From: Coriobacteriaceae bacterium
GTDB taxonomy: Bacteria > Actinomycetota > Coriobacteriia > Coriobacteriales > Eggerthellaceae
Assembly: GCA_004555335.1 (NCBI GenBank)
Contig: SFII01000004.1
Location: forward strand, 1-30,748
Direction: 5' to 3'
Length of the DNA: 30,748 nt
The notes under the pieces were generated by a model. That model saw nothing but the letters and a program-made list of their open reading frames with translations, ran no database searches and was not told the origin of the DNA. Below are positions 10,026 through 18,615 of this stretch, one piece after another (the stretch's first letter is position 1; each line of letters begins with the position of its first letter). The position numbers and the translations under genes are program-made.

Positions 10026-12089
10026 TTAGGCGTTTTCCTTTTCGGCCTGGTACTGGGCGATGATCTTCTGGGCGACCTGGGCGGGTACTTCCTCGTAACC
10101 ATCGACGGAGATGCTGTAGGAACCGGCGCCACGGCTGATGGAGCGCAGGTCCTTGGTGTAGGTGACCACTTCGGCATAGGGGACGCGGACCAGGATGACG
10201 GTGAAGCCGGCATCGTCGGAGTCGGTGCCCACGATGCGTCCGCGACGGGTTGCGATGTCGCTCATGACGGCGCCTGCGTACTCTTCGGGAACCGCGATCG
10301 CCATGTTGGCCATGGGCTCCAGAAGCACGGCACCCGCTTTCTCGCATGCTGCGCGGAAGCCGATACGTGCCGCGGTGCGGAACGCCATTTCGTTGGAGTC
10401 GACAGGATGATAGGAACCGTCATAGACGGCGACCTTCATATCCATCATGGGATAGCCTGCCAGGAAGCCTTCCTTCATGGTTTCCTGAACGCCCTTGTCG
10501 ACTGCGGGAATGAGGTTGCGCGGGATCTTGCCGCCGACGACTTCATCCAAGAACTCGTAGCCGGCATAGGGGTTGGGCTCCAGACGCAGCCAGCAATCGC
10601 CGAACTGGCCGGAACCGCCGGTCTGCTTCTTGTGACGGCCCTGTGCCTGGGCGGTCTTGCGGATGGTCTCGCGATAGGGGATGCGCAGGGGGACCAGCTT
10701 CACATCGATGCCGACCTGGGCCTTCAGACGCTGGAGCAGAGTGTCCACGGCGCCTTCGCCCAAGGTGCTGACCACGGTCTGGTGGGTTTCCTCATCGCGG
10801 CGGACCTGGATGGTGGGATCCGCTTCTGCGGCACGGGCCAGGAAGGTGCCCAGCTTGTCTTCCTCGTTGCGGTTGCATGCCTCGATGGCAACGGGATACT
10901 GCGAGGGGGGCATGGGCAGCGGGTCGATGGCGATCTCGCCCTTCAAGGACAGGGTGTCGCCGGTGCGTGCATCGGAGAGCTTGGGAACGACGATGATGTC
11001 ACCGGCGCGGGCGCTCTTCACGTCTTCGGTTTCCTTGCCCATCATCAGGTACAGGTGCGCCAGGCGGTCCTTCTTGCCGGTACGGGCGTTGATAACCTCC
11101 ATGCCGGGCTCGAGCACGCCGGTGATGACCTTCAGGAAGCTCAGGCGGCCCACATAGGGGTCGGACAGGGTCTTGAACACGAACGCGGAGGGTTCGCCGT
11201 CTTCGTGGACCAGGGTGGTCTCGCCATTGGTGAGGCGGAATTCGCCATGTGCCTGGGGAGAGGGGAAGTAGGTGCAGATGTCTTCCATCAGGCCCTGGAT
11301 GCCCTGCTCGACCAGGGTGGAGCCCACGAATACGGGGATGAACAGCTCCTGGGCGATCGCCTTCCAGAGCAGGCCCTCCAGCTCTTCCTGGGTCAGCTGC
11401 TCTTCGCCGTCCAGGTACTTCATCATCAGCTCGTCGTCGGCTTCGGCGACTAGGTCGCACAGCTTATCGCGGGCGATCTGGGCCTCTTCGGCGTACTTTT
11501 CGGGGATTTCCTCGATGCGCTCGCCGTCTTCGCTGAAGTAGCGCGCCTTCATGCGCAGCACGTCGATGACGCCCTTGAATTCCTCGGCCTCGCCGATGGG
11601 GATGGTCACCGCGCCCAGGCGGCTGCCGAAGCGTGCGTGCAGGGTTGCAAGCGCGACGTTCCAGTCGGCGTTCTCGCGGTCGATATGGTTGACGAAAACG
11701 GAGCGGGAAAGACGCATGGTCTCCGCTTCACGCCAGAGCTTGGTGGTCATGACCTGGGGACCGGTCACCGCGTCGACCACGAACATGGCCATTTCGGCAG
11801 CCTGCATGGTCGCCATGGTGTCGCCCAGGAAGTCCGCCTGACCGGAAGTGTCCAGCAGGTTGATCTTGAAGTCCTTGTAGGGAATGGGTGCGATGGAGGT
11901 GCTGAGCGTGAACTTGCGTCGGATTTCCTCTGCATCGTAGTCCAGATAGGACTTTCCGTCATGAGTGGTGCCCATACGAGGGGTCTTGCCGGAAACGTGA
12001 AGCATTGCTTCTGCGAGCGAGGTCTTGCCCGCTCCGTCTTGGCCTACCAGGACCACGTTCCTCACTTGCAGGGTTGCAGGAGCCGCCAT
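10026..12089 (-). CDS. Elongation factor G-like GTPase paralogue (EF-G2 type)
   Basis: The 687-residue protein has the EF-G domain order (G domain, domains II to V), ending with the C-terminal YEEVPAQVAQ segment. The G domain deviates from true EF-G. G1 is GQDGAGKT rather than a GHVDHGKT-like sequence. The G3 motif reads DTSGQADF, with Gln (about residue 84) in place of the catalytic His of DTPGH. G4 is NHID rather than NKxD. These changes fit the EF-G-like EF-G2/FusA2 class of unclear function rather than the housekeeping factor, which is expected in the str operon outside this window. The ATG at 12089 is preferred because GGTGG lies 5 nt upstream; TTG and GTG codons 12 and 9 nt further up are alternatives. 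It is probably monocistronic. Confidence 0.88.
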   Translation of the reverse strand: MAAPATLQVRNVVLVGQDGAGKTSLAEAMLHVSGKTPRMGTTHDGKSYLDYDAEEIRRKFTLSTSIAPIPYKDFKINLLDTSGQADFLGDTMATMQAAEMAMFVVDAVTGPQVMTTKLWREAETMRLSRSVFVNHIDRENADWNVALATLHARFGSRLGAVTIPIGEAEEFKGVIDVLRMKARYFSEDGERIEEIPEKYAEEAQIARDKLCDLVAEADDELMMKYLDGEEQLTQEELEGLLWKAIAQELFIPVFVGSTLVEQGIQGLMEDICTYFPSPQAHGEFRLTNGETTLVHEDGEPSAFVFKTLSDPYVGRLSFLKVITGVLEPGMEVINARTGKKDRLAHLYLMMGKETEDVKSARAGDIIVVPKLSDARTGDTLSLKGEIAIDPLPMPPSQYPVAIEACNRNEEDKLGTFLARAAEADPTIQVRRDEETHQTVVSTLGEGAVDTLLQRLKAQVGIDVKLVPLRIPYRETIRKTAQAQGRHKKQTGGSGQFGDCWLRLEPNPYAGYEFLDEVVGGKIPRNLIPAVDKGVQETMKEGFLAGYPMMDMKVAVYDGSYHPVDSNEMAFRTAARIGFRAACEKAGAVLLEPMANMAIAVPEEYAGAVMSDIATRRGRIVGTDSDDAGFTVILVRVPYAEVVTYTKDLRSISRGAGSYSISVDGYEEVPAQVAQKIIAQYQAEKENA

Positions 12090-12114
12090 AGTATCCACCA
12101 ACTTTCGAGTTAAG

Positions 12115-12162
12115 GCCCCCGTTGGCTAGACGGGGGCTGTGGCTAAAGATTTCTGTATTTTA
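12115..12162 (-). promoter_or_regulatory. Promoter -10 and leader hairpin of the EF-G-like gene
   Basis: A TAAAAT -10 box (12162-12157) lies about 70 nt before the start codon; no strong -35 is seen, only T-rich sequence upstream. Between it and the ribosome binding site is a perfect 8-bp hairpin (12130-12137 with 12115-12122) with a 7-nt loop and no T tract. It may be a leader structure rather than a terminator. Confidence 0.45.
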
Positions 12163-12248
12163 CTCCATCCCAACGGAAAAAACGCAAAACGATAATGCGA
12201 ACCTGCCCCAGAGCTGCGCTTTCGCCATTCCCCGAGGAAGCTCCGCCC

Positions 12249-12288
12249 AAAAAAGCAGGGCCGGAAGCTTGGAAAGCCTCCGGCCCTG
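12249..12288 (-). terminator. Intrinsic terminator of the trigger-factor-like gene
   Basis: On the minus strand, 9-bp arms (12280-12288 with 12256-12264) and an inner GCTT/AAGC stem run into six T residues. It lies about 70 nt after the stop of the trigger-factor-like gene. Confidence 0.9.
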
Positions 12289-12355
12289 GCGGGTCGTTTC
12301 GATTTCGGTTGGCAGAACGGCCCTGTTTGGAAGGGCACGTACCCGCTTTGGCGGA

Positions 12356-13408
12356 TTAGTCCTCGTATTCCACCTTGGTGTTGTCCAGCAGCCACTGGGT
12401 TGCGCGCATGCGCTGGGCGGTCTCGTTGACGGTGAACATGAAGCCGTTGTTCTTGAAGGACTCGGTTGCCTGCTTCTCGATGCCGGGGGCGATGACTCCC
12501 ATTGCCTGCTCGATGTCCTCGTCGGTCAGCTCCATGCCCTCGTGGCGGAAGATGGCGTCCAACACCGCGCCCTGACGCAGGTTTGCCACCGCCTGCTTGC
12601 GGGCGTCGTCGCGCATGGCGTCGATGGTGATCTTACGCTGCACCACGTAGTCCTGCAGGGTCAGGCCCTGCTGGGCAAGCTGGTTCACAAGCTCGCCGAC
12701 CATGTTGTCGGTGACCGCCTCGATGGTCTCATCCAGGATGGGGGCGGTCAGGCGCTCGGCGAACTGCACGGTCGCCTTGGCGACGACGAGCCTTTCCAGC
12801 TCCTGCTGCTTATGCTTCATGCCCGCCTCGCGCAGGGACTCCCTCAGCTGCGCCACGCTGTTGCAGCCGTTCACGTTCTTCTGGACCCACCTGTCGTCGA
12901 TGATGGCAGGTACCTTCTTGGGCTTGCCGGTGATGATATCGGGCTGGGTCACCGCACCCAGGGCGGCCATCGCATCGATGCGCTGGTCGATTTCCTCTTC
13001 GGTGACGGTGGGGTGGGAAACCGTCACGGTCACGGGGGTGTAGTCGCTCAGCTCGATTTCGGGCTTGGGATGGATTTCGATGCCGAAGCTGACGGAACCG
13101 TCCTCATTGCGCTCGGAGCCCACGATCGCGGGATTGCACACCGGGGAGAAACCGGACTGCTCCACGGCGCGGGGCATCAGGTAGCTGACGGCGCAGTCCA
13201 GCTTCACGCGGTTGAGCTCTTCGTCGGAATCGTCGTCTGCCAGGGTCTTCAGCGCCACGTCGTAGTCGGTCTTCTCGGAAATGCGCAGGCCCATGGCGGC
13301 CAGGAAAGGCGGAAGGCCCTTCTTGAGCGCCTCTTCGAACTCCTCGGAGCTGATCTGGACGTTGACGCGGACCTTGCCCGCGCTCTGCTCGGCGGCTTCT
13401 ACCTTCAT
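12356..13408 (-). CDS. tig: Trigger factor-like chaperone lacking the PPIase domain
   Basis: The 350-residue protein resembles trigger factor at both ends. Residues 1 to about 115 match the N-terminal ribosome-binding domain, but the ribosome-docking GFRxGxxP-type signature is replaced by LPPFLAAMGLRIS. After the linker beginning VTEEEIDQRIDAMAAL the sequence jumps almost at once to VPAIIDDRWVQKNVNG, the strand that normally ends the FKBP-type PPIase domain, and then to the helical C-terminal arms. The prolyl isomerase domain of about 90-100 residues is therefore missing, which explains the length against about 430-450 for the family. The ATG has AAAGGG 8 nt upstream. A canonical tig next to clpP may exist elsewhere in the genome; this could be a paralogue. 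Transcription is apparently monocistronic and divergent from mrp. Confidence 0.82.
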   Translation of the reverse strand: MKVEAAEQSAGKVRVNVQISSEEFEEALKKGLPPFLAAMGLRISEKTDYDVALKTLADDDSDEELNRVKLDCAVSYLMPRAVEQSGFSPVCNPAIVGSERNEDGSVSFGIEIHPKPEIELSDYTPVTVTVSHPTVTEEEIDQRIDAMAALGAVTQPDIITGKPKKVPAIIDDRWVQKNVNGCNSVAQLRESLREAGMKHKQQELERLVVAKATVQFAERLTAPILDETIEAVTDNMVGELVNQLAQQGLTLQDYVVQRKITIDAMRDDARKQAVANLRQGAVLDAIFRHEGMELTDEDIEQAMGVIAPGIEKQATESFKNNGFMFTVNETAQRMRATQWLLDNTKVEYED

Positions 13409-13466
13409 ATACGTTCCCTTTCGATCAGGGCGGCTTCGCCCGTGGTTTCAACTATTCCAACGTGCA

Positions 13467-13497
13467 AGTATAGCGCAGCACCGGGAAACGGGGGCAA
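13467..13497 (-). promoter_or_regulatory. Possible promoter of the trigger-factor-like gene
   Basis: TATACT (13472-13467) with an upstream TTGCCC (13497-13492) on the minus strand. The 19-bp spacer is longer than optimal. The site lies about 60 nt before the start codon, in the divergent gap with mrp. Confidence 0.35.
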
Positions 13498-13640
13498 AAC
13501 GCGCCGAAGCAGGCATTCCGTTGCCCGCCTGAAAGGGCCGCGTAAAGGACCCCGCACGCCCGTGTGCTACCATTTCGGCCGTTAGGAAACGAGAGACGCA
13601 CATTCCGGCTGGCTTCCGGAACGCGAGAGAGAGGGACGAA

Positions 13641-14477
13641 ATGGCACAACCCCAAGAACTCACCGAAGAGGAAAAGCAGATGCTCCAGGGCGGATGCCAT
13701 GGCGCAAGCGCACTGCCTCCCCGCCTGACGCCCAACGAGGGATCTTCCGTCAAGCACGTCATCGGCGTGGTTTCCGGCAAGGGCGGCGTAGGCAAATCCC
13801 TGGTCACTTCCCTGCTCGCCGCAGAGATGCAGCGACGCGGCTACAAGGTCGCCATCTTGGATGCCGACGTCACCGGACCCTCCATCCCCCGCGCATTCGG
13901 CGTTGCCGCAGGCGTCGAAGGGGACGGCCTGGGTATCTTCCCTGCCCAGACCGAAAGCGGCATCAAGATCATGAGTACCAACCTGATGCTGCCCGAAGAC
14001 GACGCACCCGTCGCCTGGCGCGGACCCGTGGTCTCCAACGCGGTCAAGCAGTTCTTCAACGAAGTGCACTGGGGCGATATCGACTACATGTTCGTGGACA
14101 TGCCCCCGGGAACGTCCGACGTTGCCCTGACCGTGTTCCAGAGCCTGCCCATCGACGGCATCGTCACGGTCTCGGCGCCGCAGGAACTGGTCGCGATGAT
14201 CGTGGGCAAGGCGGTGAACCTGGCAAACCGCATGGACGTGAAGGTCATGGCGCTGGTGGAGAACATGGCCTACTTCACCTGCCCCGACTGCAATAAGAGG
14301 CATTTCATCTTCGGCGAGCCCCAGGGCGCCGAAGTGGCGAAGCGCTACGGCATCCCCGCCTACGCCACGCTGCCCATGGACCCCTCCTTCGCAGCGCTCT
14401 GCGACGCGGGCAAAGTCGAGCAGTACCTGGTCTCCGAAGCGCTCGATCCGGTTATCGCCCAGATCCTGGAAGCCTAA
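13641..14477 (+). CDS. mrp: Mrp/ApbC family iron-sulfur cluster carrier ATPase
   Basis: The 278-residue P-loop protein has the deviant Walker A motif GKGGVGKS at residues 46-53, ILDADVTGPSIPRAFG as the switch region and DYMFVDMPPGTSDVA as Walker B. A CPDC pair at residues 214-217 matches the cysteines with which Mrp/ApbC/Nbp35 dimers hold a bridging [4Fe-4S] cluster for delivery to apoproteins. There is no N-terminal DUF59/MIP18 domain; the first 35 residues instead hold a short acidic segment. GAGAGAGGG precedes the ATG. A small gene follows only 2 nt after the stop, so the two are co-transcribed. Confidence 0.93.
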   Translation: MAQPQELTEEEKQMLQGGCHGASALPPRLTPNEGSSVKHVIGVVSGKGGVGKSLVTSLLAAEMQRRGYKVAILDADVTGPSIPRAFGVAAGVEGDGLGIFPAQTESGIKIMSTNLMLPEDDAPVAWRGPVVSNAVKQFFNEVHWGDIDYMFVDMPPGTSDVALTVFQSLPIDGIVTVSAPQELVAMIVGKAVNLANRMDVKVMALVENMAYFTCPDCNKRHFIFGEPQGAEVAKRYGIPAYATLPMDPSFAALCDAGKVEQYLVSEALDPVIAQILEA

Positions 14478-14479
14478 CC

Positions 14480-14704
14480 GTGGGCGTTTGGGAAGAAGAA
14501 GGCGCGCCCGGCGGCGATGCCGAACGGGAAGAACGGTGGGCGCAGGCCGCCAAGCGCGCCGCCGCCCTGCGCGGGAAGCGCACGAAGGGCAAAATGCAAC
14601 CCGTCCGCTCCATCAACGAAGATGACGACGGCTACGACCCCTATTCGGATTTCCACGACAAGCGCGTGGAAGAGCCCTTCTTCCAAAAGGACCCCTGGAT
14701 GTAG
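14480..14704 (+). CDS. Small charged hypothetical protein downstream of mrp
   Basis: A 74-residue frame starts with GTG 2 nt after the mrp stop. It has no recognised domain. The N-terminal half is rich in Glu, Ala, Arg and Lys and looks helical; the C-terminal half is acidic and aromatic (DDDGYDPYSDFHDK, ending FFQKDPWM). No Cys or membrane segment is present. The tight spacing to mrp and a hairpin just after its stop support it being a real gene in the mrp unit, but it could be non-coding. A role in Fe-S handling would be only a guess. Confidence 0.6.
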   Translation: MGVWEEEGAPGGDAEREERWAQAAKRAAALRGKRTKGKMQPVRSINEDDDGYDPYSDFHDKRVEEPFFQKDPWM

Positions 14705-14708
14705 CAAA

Positions 14709-14735
14709 CGCCCCGAACCTGACAGGCTCGGGGCG
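14709..14735 (+). terminator. Hairpin at the end of the mrp unit
   Basis: Perfect 8-bp arms (14709-14716 with 14728-14735) lie 5 nt after the small gene's stop. The following tract CTCTCATTCT is only partly T-rich. The 14736-14904 stretch holds further GC-rich inverted repeats, such as 14816-14821 with 14826-14831, but no gene. Confidence 0.6.
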
Positions 14736-14904
14736 CTCTCATTCTGAACGAAGATAAGGGGAAACCGTAATGGCCGCCTTGAAACGGCACCCCGGCAAGC
14801 AACACCAGGCAGGCAGCCGCCTTGGGGCGGCGCCCTGGCAAGCGGCACCGGGCTATGGCCCGCACCGGACCGCCCTCGGCCTTTCCCGCTTTGCAAGCAG
14901 GTCC

Positions 14905-15630
14905 CTATCGGGTACCCGTATCCCTCGCCCCCTCGCAGTCGCGTCCGATGAAACGATAGCCCACGCCTACCTCGGTCGCGATGAAGCGGGGTGCCGCCGG
15001 GCTGTCCTTGAGCTTCCTGCGGAGCGATGCCATGATCACCCGCAAGGTGCGGAAACCATCACTCGTAGGATGGCTCCATACCCTCTCCTGGATGAAGCGG
15101 TGGGTAAGCGCCTTGCCGGGATTCTGCATCATCACTTCCAGCAATCGGAATTCATAGGGCGTCAGGTGAACGGGGCTTCCATCCAACAGGACCGAATGGG
15201 CATCGCAGTCCACTTCCAAACCGCCTATCCGGTAATGCTGCCGCACCCCCGCATCGACGAGCTCGGGGGCATTATGCCGCAGGGCCACGCGGATGCGCGC
15301 GAGCAATTCGGCGATGCTGAAGGGTTTCACCACATAATCGTCGGCCCCGGCATCGAGGGCGCGCACCTTCTGGAAGTCGGTCGACCTGGCGGTCACCACG
15401 ATGATGGGGACCTTGCTCCGCTTCCTGATCGCAGCGAGCACATCCATGCCGTCTTCGTCGGGCAGGCCCAGGTCCAAAAGCACAAGGGAAGGCAAGTTCG
15501 CCTCGAAAAGGGACAAGGCAACAGCACCCGTACGGGCCTCGGAAACCCTGTAGCCCTCCGAGCGCAGCGAAATCCTCAGGAAGCGCCTGATACCGTCGTC
15601 ATCTTCGACGATCAGGATCTCGTGTGCCAT
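14905..15630 (-). CDS. OmpR/KdpE-type response regulator
   Basis: The 241-residue protein has an N-terminal receiver domain with the acidic pocket VEDDD, phosphoacceptor Asp53 in LLDLGLPD, Thr80 and Lys102 in VVKPF. A winged-helix DNA-binding domain of the OmpR/PhoB class follows (LTPYEFRLLEVM ... VGVGYRFIG). Sequence style and context suggest KdpE, the regulator of high-affinity K+ uptake. The gene overlaps the end of the sensor kinase gene by 19 nt, so the pair is cognate. It is the last gene of the trkA-trkA-trkH-kinase-regulator series. Its likely target is this potassium operon or a kdp operon elsewhere; that is inference. Confidence 0.92.
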   Translation of the reverse strand: MAHEILIVEDDDGIRRFLRISLRSEGYRVSEARTGAVALSLFEANLPSLVLLDLGLPDEDGMDVLAAIRKRSKVPIIVVTARSTDFQKVRALDAGADDYVVKPFSIAELLARIRVALRHNAPELVDAGVRQHYRIGGLEVDCDAHSVLLDGSPVHLTPYEFRLLEVMMQNPGKALTHRFIQERVWSHPTSDGFRTLRVIMASLRRKLKDSPAAPRFIATEVGVGYRFIGRDCEGARDTGTR

Positions 15631-17141
15631 TCGGACGCCCCTTCCTGTCCCCCGGTCTGCACATCAACGCTCGATGCGACATGCGCCTCGGGAAGGAAGA
15701 ACTCGAAAGTCGCCCCTCCCGAATCGTTGTTGAATGCCCGAATAGTACCATCATGCGCTTCCACAATGGCCTTGCAAACACTCAAACCCAGGCCGATTCC
15801 CTTATTGCGCCTATCGAGGGGCTTCCCGGAAACGAAACGGTCGAAGACGCTGTCCAGCATGTCCGGTGCGATGCCGCCCCCGTTGTCGGAAACCCTGAAT
15901 GCCATGCAATTCCCCTCGCGTTCCGCCTCGACGGTGATGAGGGATGAGGGTTCCGAATGCCTGATGGCGTTCTCGATCAGGTTCACCAGAACCTGGCGGA
16001 TCAAACGTCCGTCCATTTCCACCAGCACCACATCGTCCGGCTGGGACACCTCGATGCTGTGGTTGCCGATATGCGAGATCACACGCGTCACCGCATCGCT
16101 GATCACGTCGTCGACCACTTCGGGCTGGAAATGCAGGGGGACCTCGTCGTCCTGCACGCGCGTCATGCCCAGCAGATTGTCGATCATGCCCGCAAGCCAG
16201 CGGGCGTCCCCCGAAATGGCGGATAGCAGCACCTTGCGCTCTTCGGGACTGATGCTGTCGAAGCTCCGCTCGAGCAATTCGGCATTGCCCTGGATGCTCA
16301 CCAGAGGGGTGCGCAGGTCATGGGAAACGCCCTGGAACAAGGTGGTCTTGAAGCGCTCGCGCTCGATGCGCAAGGCATCCTCGCGTGCATGCTCCTCGAG
16401 CTCGTTGCGCTCGACGGCGATGACCGTCTGGGTAATGACCGAATCCACCAAGGTCAGGGCCTCTTCGTCAAGCTCCCCTTCGGCCATGTCCACCGAAACC
16501 ACGCCATAGACCCTGGTCTTCGCCGAAAGGGGGATGTAGAGGCTCGTGCAGCCCGCATACCCGGACACACCGGCACCGGTACGGCAACCCTGCTCATAGC
16601 AATCCCGCGCGGCAAGAGCCTCCTTCCCTTCCCTGCCATCCGGATCGGGCTTTCCCAGATCGATTTCCACAACCCTGCCGAGAGCGCGCCCCAGGGCGAT
16701 GGAGACGAACTCGCAGGCGCCTTCCGCGGAAATGCTGTCGATCAGGCCGGAGCTGATGGTGTTCAGGCGCTTGAGGTTGCGCGCGTTCTTCTCCACGATG
16801 CTCACCTGCTTGCGCAGGCGGTTCGTCATACTGCCGGAAATCATCGCAACCACCATGAAGATAAGCAGGGCGGCAAGGTCGCTCTGATCGAAGATGGAAA
16901 GGTTGAAGTGCGGCGCCGTGAACAGGAGGTCGTAAGCCAACAGGTACATCACACCCAGGGCAAAGCCCCACCAGGAGGAATCGGTCTCCACCGACGCGAT
17001 CATGATGCCCATGATGAAGAACAGGAAGCTCACTTCCGATTCCAAACCCAGCACGGTGAAGCTGAGGGATGCCGCCGATCCTGCAAGGAGCAGCAGAAGG
17101 GTCACGCCCAGATTCCTAATGGGCTTTTCGTACGAAGCCAT
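15612..17141 (-). CDS. KdpD-like membrane sensor histidine kinase without the KdpD N-terminal domain
   Basis: The 509-residue protein starts almost directly with four closely spaced membrane segments (about residues 10-105), like the DUF4118 membrane unit of KdpD. A GAF-like sensor region follows (about 120-245), then the kinase core: H-box FQGVSHDLRTPL with His at about 274, N-box LVNLIENAIRHS, DNGGGIAPD and GIGLGLSVCKAIVEAHDG. The cytoplasmic KdpD and Usp-like domains of classical KdpD, which in other bacteria take part in c-di-AMP or ATP sensing, are absent. The ATG at 17141 is chosen over GTG at 17153, since AAGGAG abuts the GTG. It overlaps trkH by 26 nt and the regulator by 19 nt. It probably senses K+ or envelope state and phosphorylates the KdpE-like partner. 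Confidence 0.9.
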   Translation of the reverse strand: MASYEKPIRNLGVTLLLLLAGSAASLSFTVLGLESEVSFLFFIMGIMIASVETDSSWWGFALGVMYLLAYDLLFTAPHFNLSIFDQSDLAALLIFMVVAMISGSMTNRLRKQVSIVEKNARNLKRLNTISSGLIDSISAEGACEFVSIALGRALGRVVEIDLGKPDPDGREGKEALAARDCYEQGCRTGAGVSGYAGCTSLYIPLSAKTRVYGVVSVDMAEGELDEEALTLVDSVITQTVIAVERNELEEHAREDALRIERERFKTTLFQGVSHDLRTPLVSIQGNAELLERSFDSISPEERKVLLSAISGDARWLAGMIDNLLGMTRVQDDEVPLHFQPEVVDDVISDAVTRVISHIGNHSIEVSQPDDVVLVEMDGRLIRQVLVNLIENAIRHSEPSSLITVEAEREGNCMAFRVSDNGGGIAPDMLDSVFDRFVSGKPLDRRNKGIGLGLSVCKAIVEAHDGTIRAFNNDSGGATFEFFLPEAHVASSVDVQTGGQEGASEWHTRS

Positions 17142-18615
17142 TTTTTCCCACACTCCTTTTCACAAGCCTGAGCATCCAGATGAAGCCCAGAAGGATAGGA
17201 AGGATTTCCAAACGACCGAACAGCATGGTCACGCATGCGATAAGCAGCACCGCCGAAGGCGAGTCCGCCCCCACGAAGCCCGTCCCGAAACCGGTATTGC
17301 CCAAACACGAGGCGGCATCGAAGATCGCATCGCCCACGGATGCGCCGAACAAGGTGAATAGGAAGGCGCAGATGGCGAACAAGGTGAAGTAGATGCCCAC
17401 GAAGGAATCGATCGCAAGCAGCTCGGAGGCATCGCATTCCGTCCTCCTGCCGAAGCGGTAGATCTCGTTGCTGTGGACACGCCGGCTGTGGTCCAGCTTG
17501 TTGCGCACGTGCCAGAGGGCGCCCTTCACGTACATCACGATTCGAAACACCTTGATGCCGCCGGCGGTGGAACCTGCCTCGCCGCCCACGAACATCAGCA
17601 CGATGAAGATGAACTGGATGGGCGGGCAGAGCAGCACCGAGGTATCGACGGTCTGAAGGCCCGTCGAGGTCATCACCGCGACCACATGGAACAAACCAAC
17701 CCGCAAGGCCTGCGGGAAGGCGGGGCATTCATCCTCCGCAAGAAGCGATATCGCCGCAAGCAGCGACGAGACTACAATGATGCCGAAGAGCGCGGGCGTT
17801 TCCGCATGCTTGAAGAAGGACCTGAACCTGCCCTGGGCCAACATGAAGTTCAGAAGGAAGTTGGTCGCTCCCGCGACCATCAGCACCACGGTGGTAAGCT
17901 CCACCGCAAGGTTGTCGTACGAGGCGAGGCTGTCGGACCTCACCGCAAAGCCGCCCGTAGACACTGCGGAAACCGCGATGTTCATAGCATCGAAGGCGGG
18001 CATCCCCTCGATTACATAGGCAAGCGACCCCACGAAGATCACGCCGGTGTACAGGATCAGGATCGCACGGGCGGAGCGGGCCGACCCCGCAAGCAGGCGA
18101 TCGGCATGCCCTTCGGCATTGTACAGGCCCAATCCGCAGGAGTCGCTGATCACGCTGGTCATGACCAGGATCAAGCCCACGCCACCCAGGTAATGCATCA
18201 GGCTGCGGTGCAGCAGCACCACCTTCGGACAGCAGTCGGCATCGATAACCGTGAAGCCCGTCGTGGTGAGCCCGCTCGTCGCCTCGAACAGCGCATGGAC
18301 AGGACTCAGCAAGCCGGACGTCATCAAGGGCAGCGCATTGACCAAAATGGCAAGCACCCACACCAGCACGATGACGCTTCCCGATTCCTTGCGGTTCAGC
18401 GAAGGGGCGCCGTCGCGGTTGCTGTGGAAATACACCAGATAGCCCGCAAGCGTCACGGTCACGCTGGGGAGCGCGTAGCTGGGGCACAGATCCATTTCGC
18501 CGGGATAGACGAACAGCATCGCAAGGGGCACGAGCAGGACGAAGCCCACGAAGATCAGCGCCACGCCGATATACCAGATAACAGACAAGAAGCTGCTACG
18601 CAGGGAATCAGACAT
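17116..18615 (-). CDS. trkH: TrkH-type potassium transporter subunit
   Basis: This 499-residue polytopic membrane protein has the four pore loops of TrkH/KtrB transporters: SGLTTTGFT, VSTGGFAVRSD, MTSTGLQTVD and LGNTGFGTGF. The conserved glycines of the K+ selectivity filter are present in each. It should move K+ inward, gated by cytoplasmic TrkA-type proteins, two of which are encoded just upstream. Its ATG overlaps the preceding trkA stop by 8 nt and its end overlaps the sensor kinase by 26 nt, so the whole set appears to be one operon. Length and motifs are normal. Confidence 0.95.
   Translation of the reverse strand: MSDSLRSSFLSVIWYIGVALIFVGFVLLVPLAMLFVYPGEMDLCPSYALPSVTVTLAGYLVYFHSNRDGAPSLNRKESGSVIVLVWVLAILVNALPLMTSGLLSPVHALFEATSGLTTTGFTVIDADCCPKVVLLHRSLMHYLGGVGLILVMTSVISDSCGLGLYNAEGHADRLLAGSARSARAILILYTGVIFVGSLAYVIEGMPAFDAMNIAVSAVSTGGFAVRSDSLASYDNLAVELTTVVLMVAGATNFLLNFMLAQGRFRSFFKHAETPALFGIIVVSSLLAAISLLAEDECPAFPQALRVGLFHVVAVMTSTGLQTVDTSVLLCPPIQFIFIVLMFVGGEAGSTAGGIKVFRIVMYVKGALWHVRNKLDHSRRVHSNEIYRFGRRTECDASELLAIDSFVGIYFTLFAICAFLFTLFGASVGDAIFDAASCLGNTGFGTGFVGADSPSAVLLIACVTMLFGRLEILPILLGFIWMLRLVKRSVGKNGFVRKAH

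Noticed and set aside
14770..14900. Repeat-rich sequence as a terminator of the response regulator gene
   Set aside because: GC-rich inverted repeats are present, but no T tract follows on the minus strand, so a terminator could not be supported.
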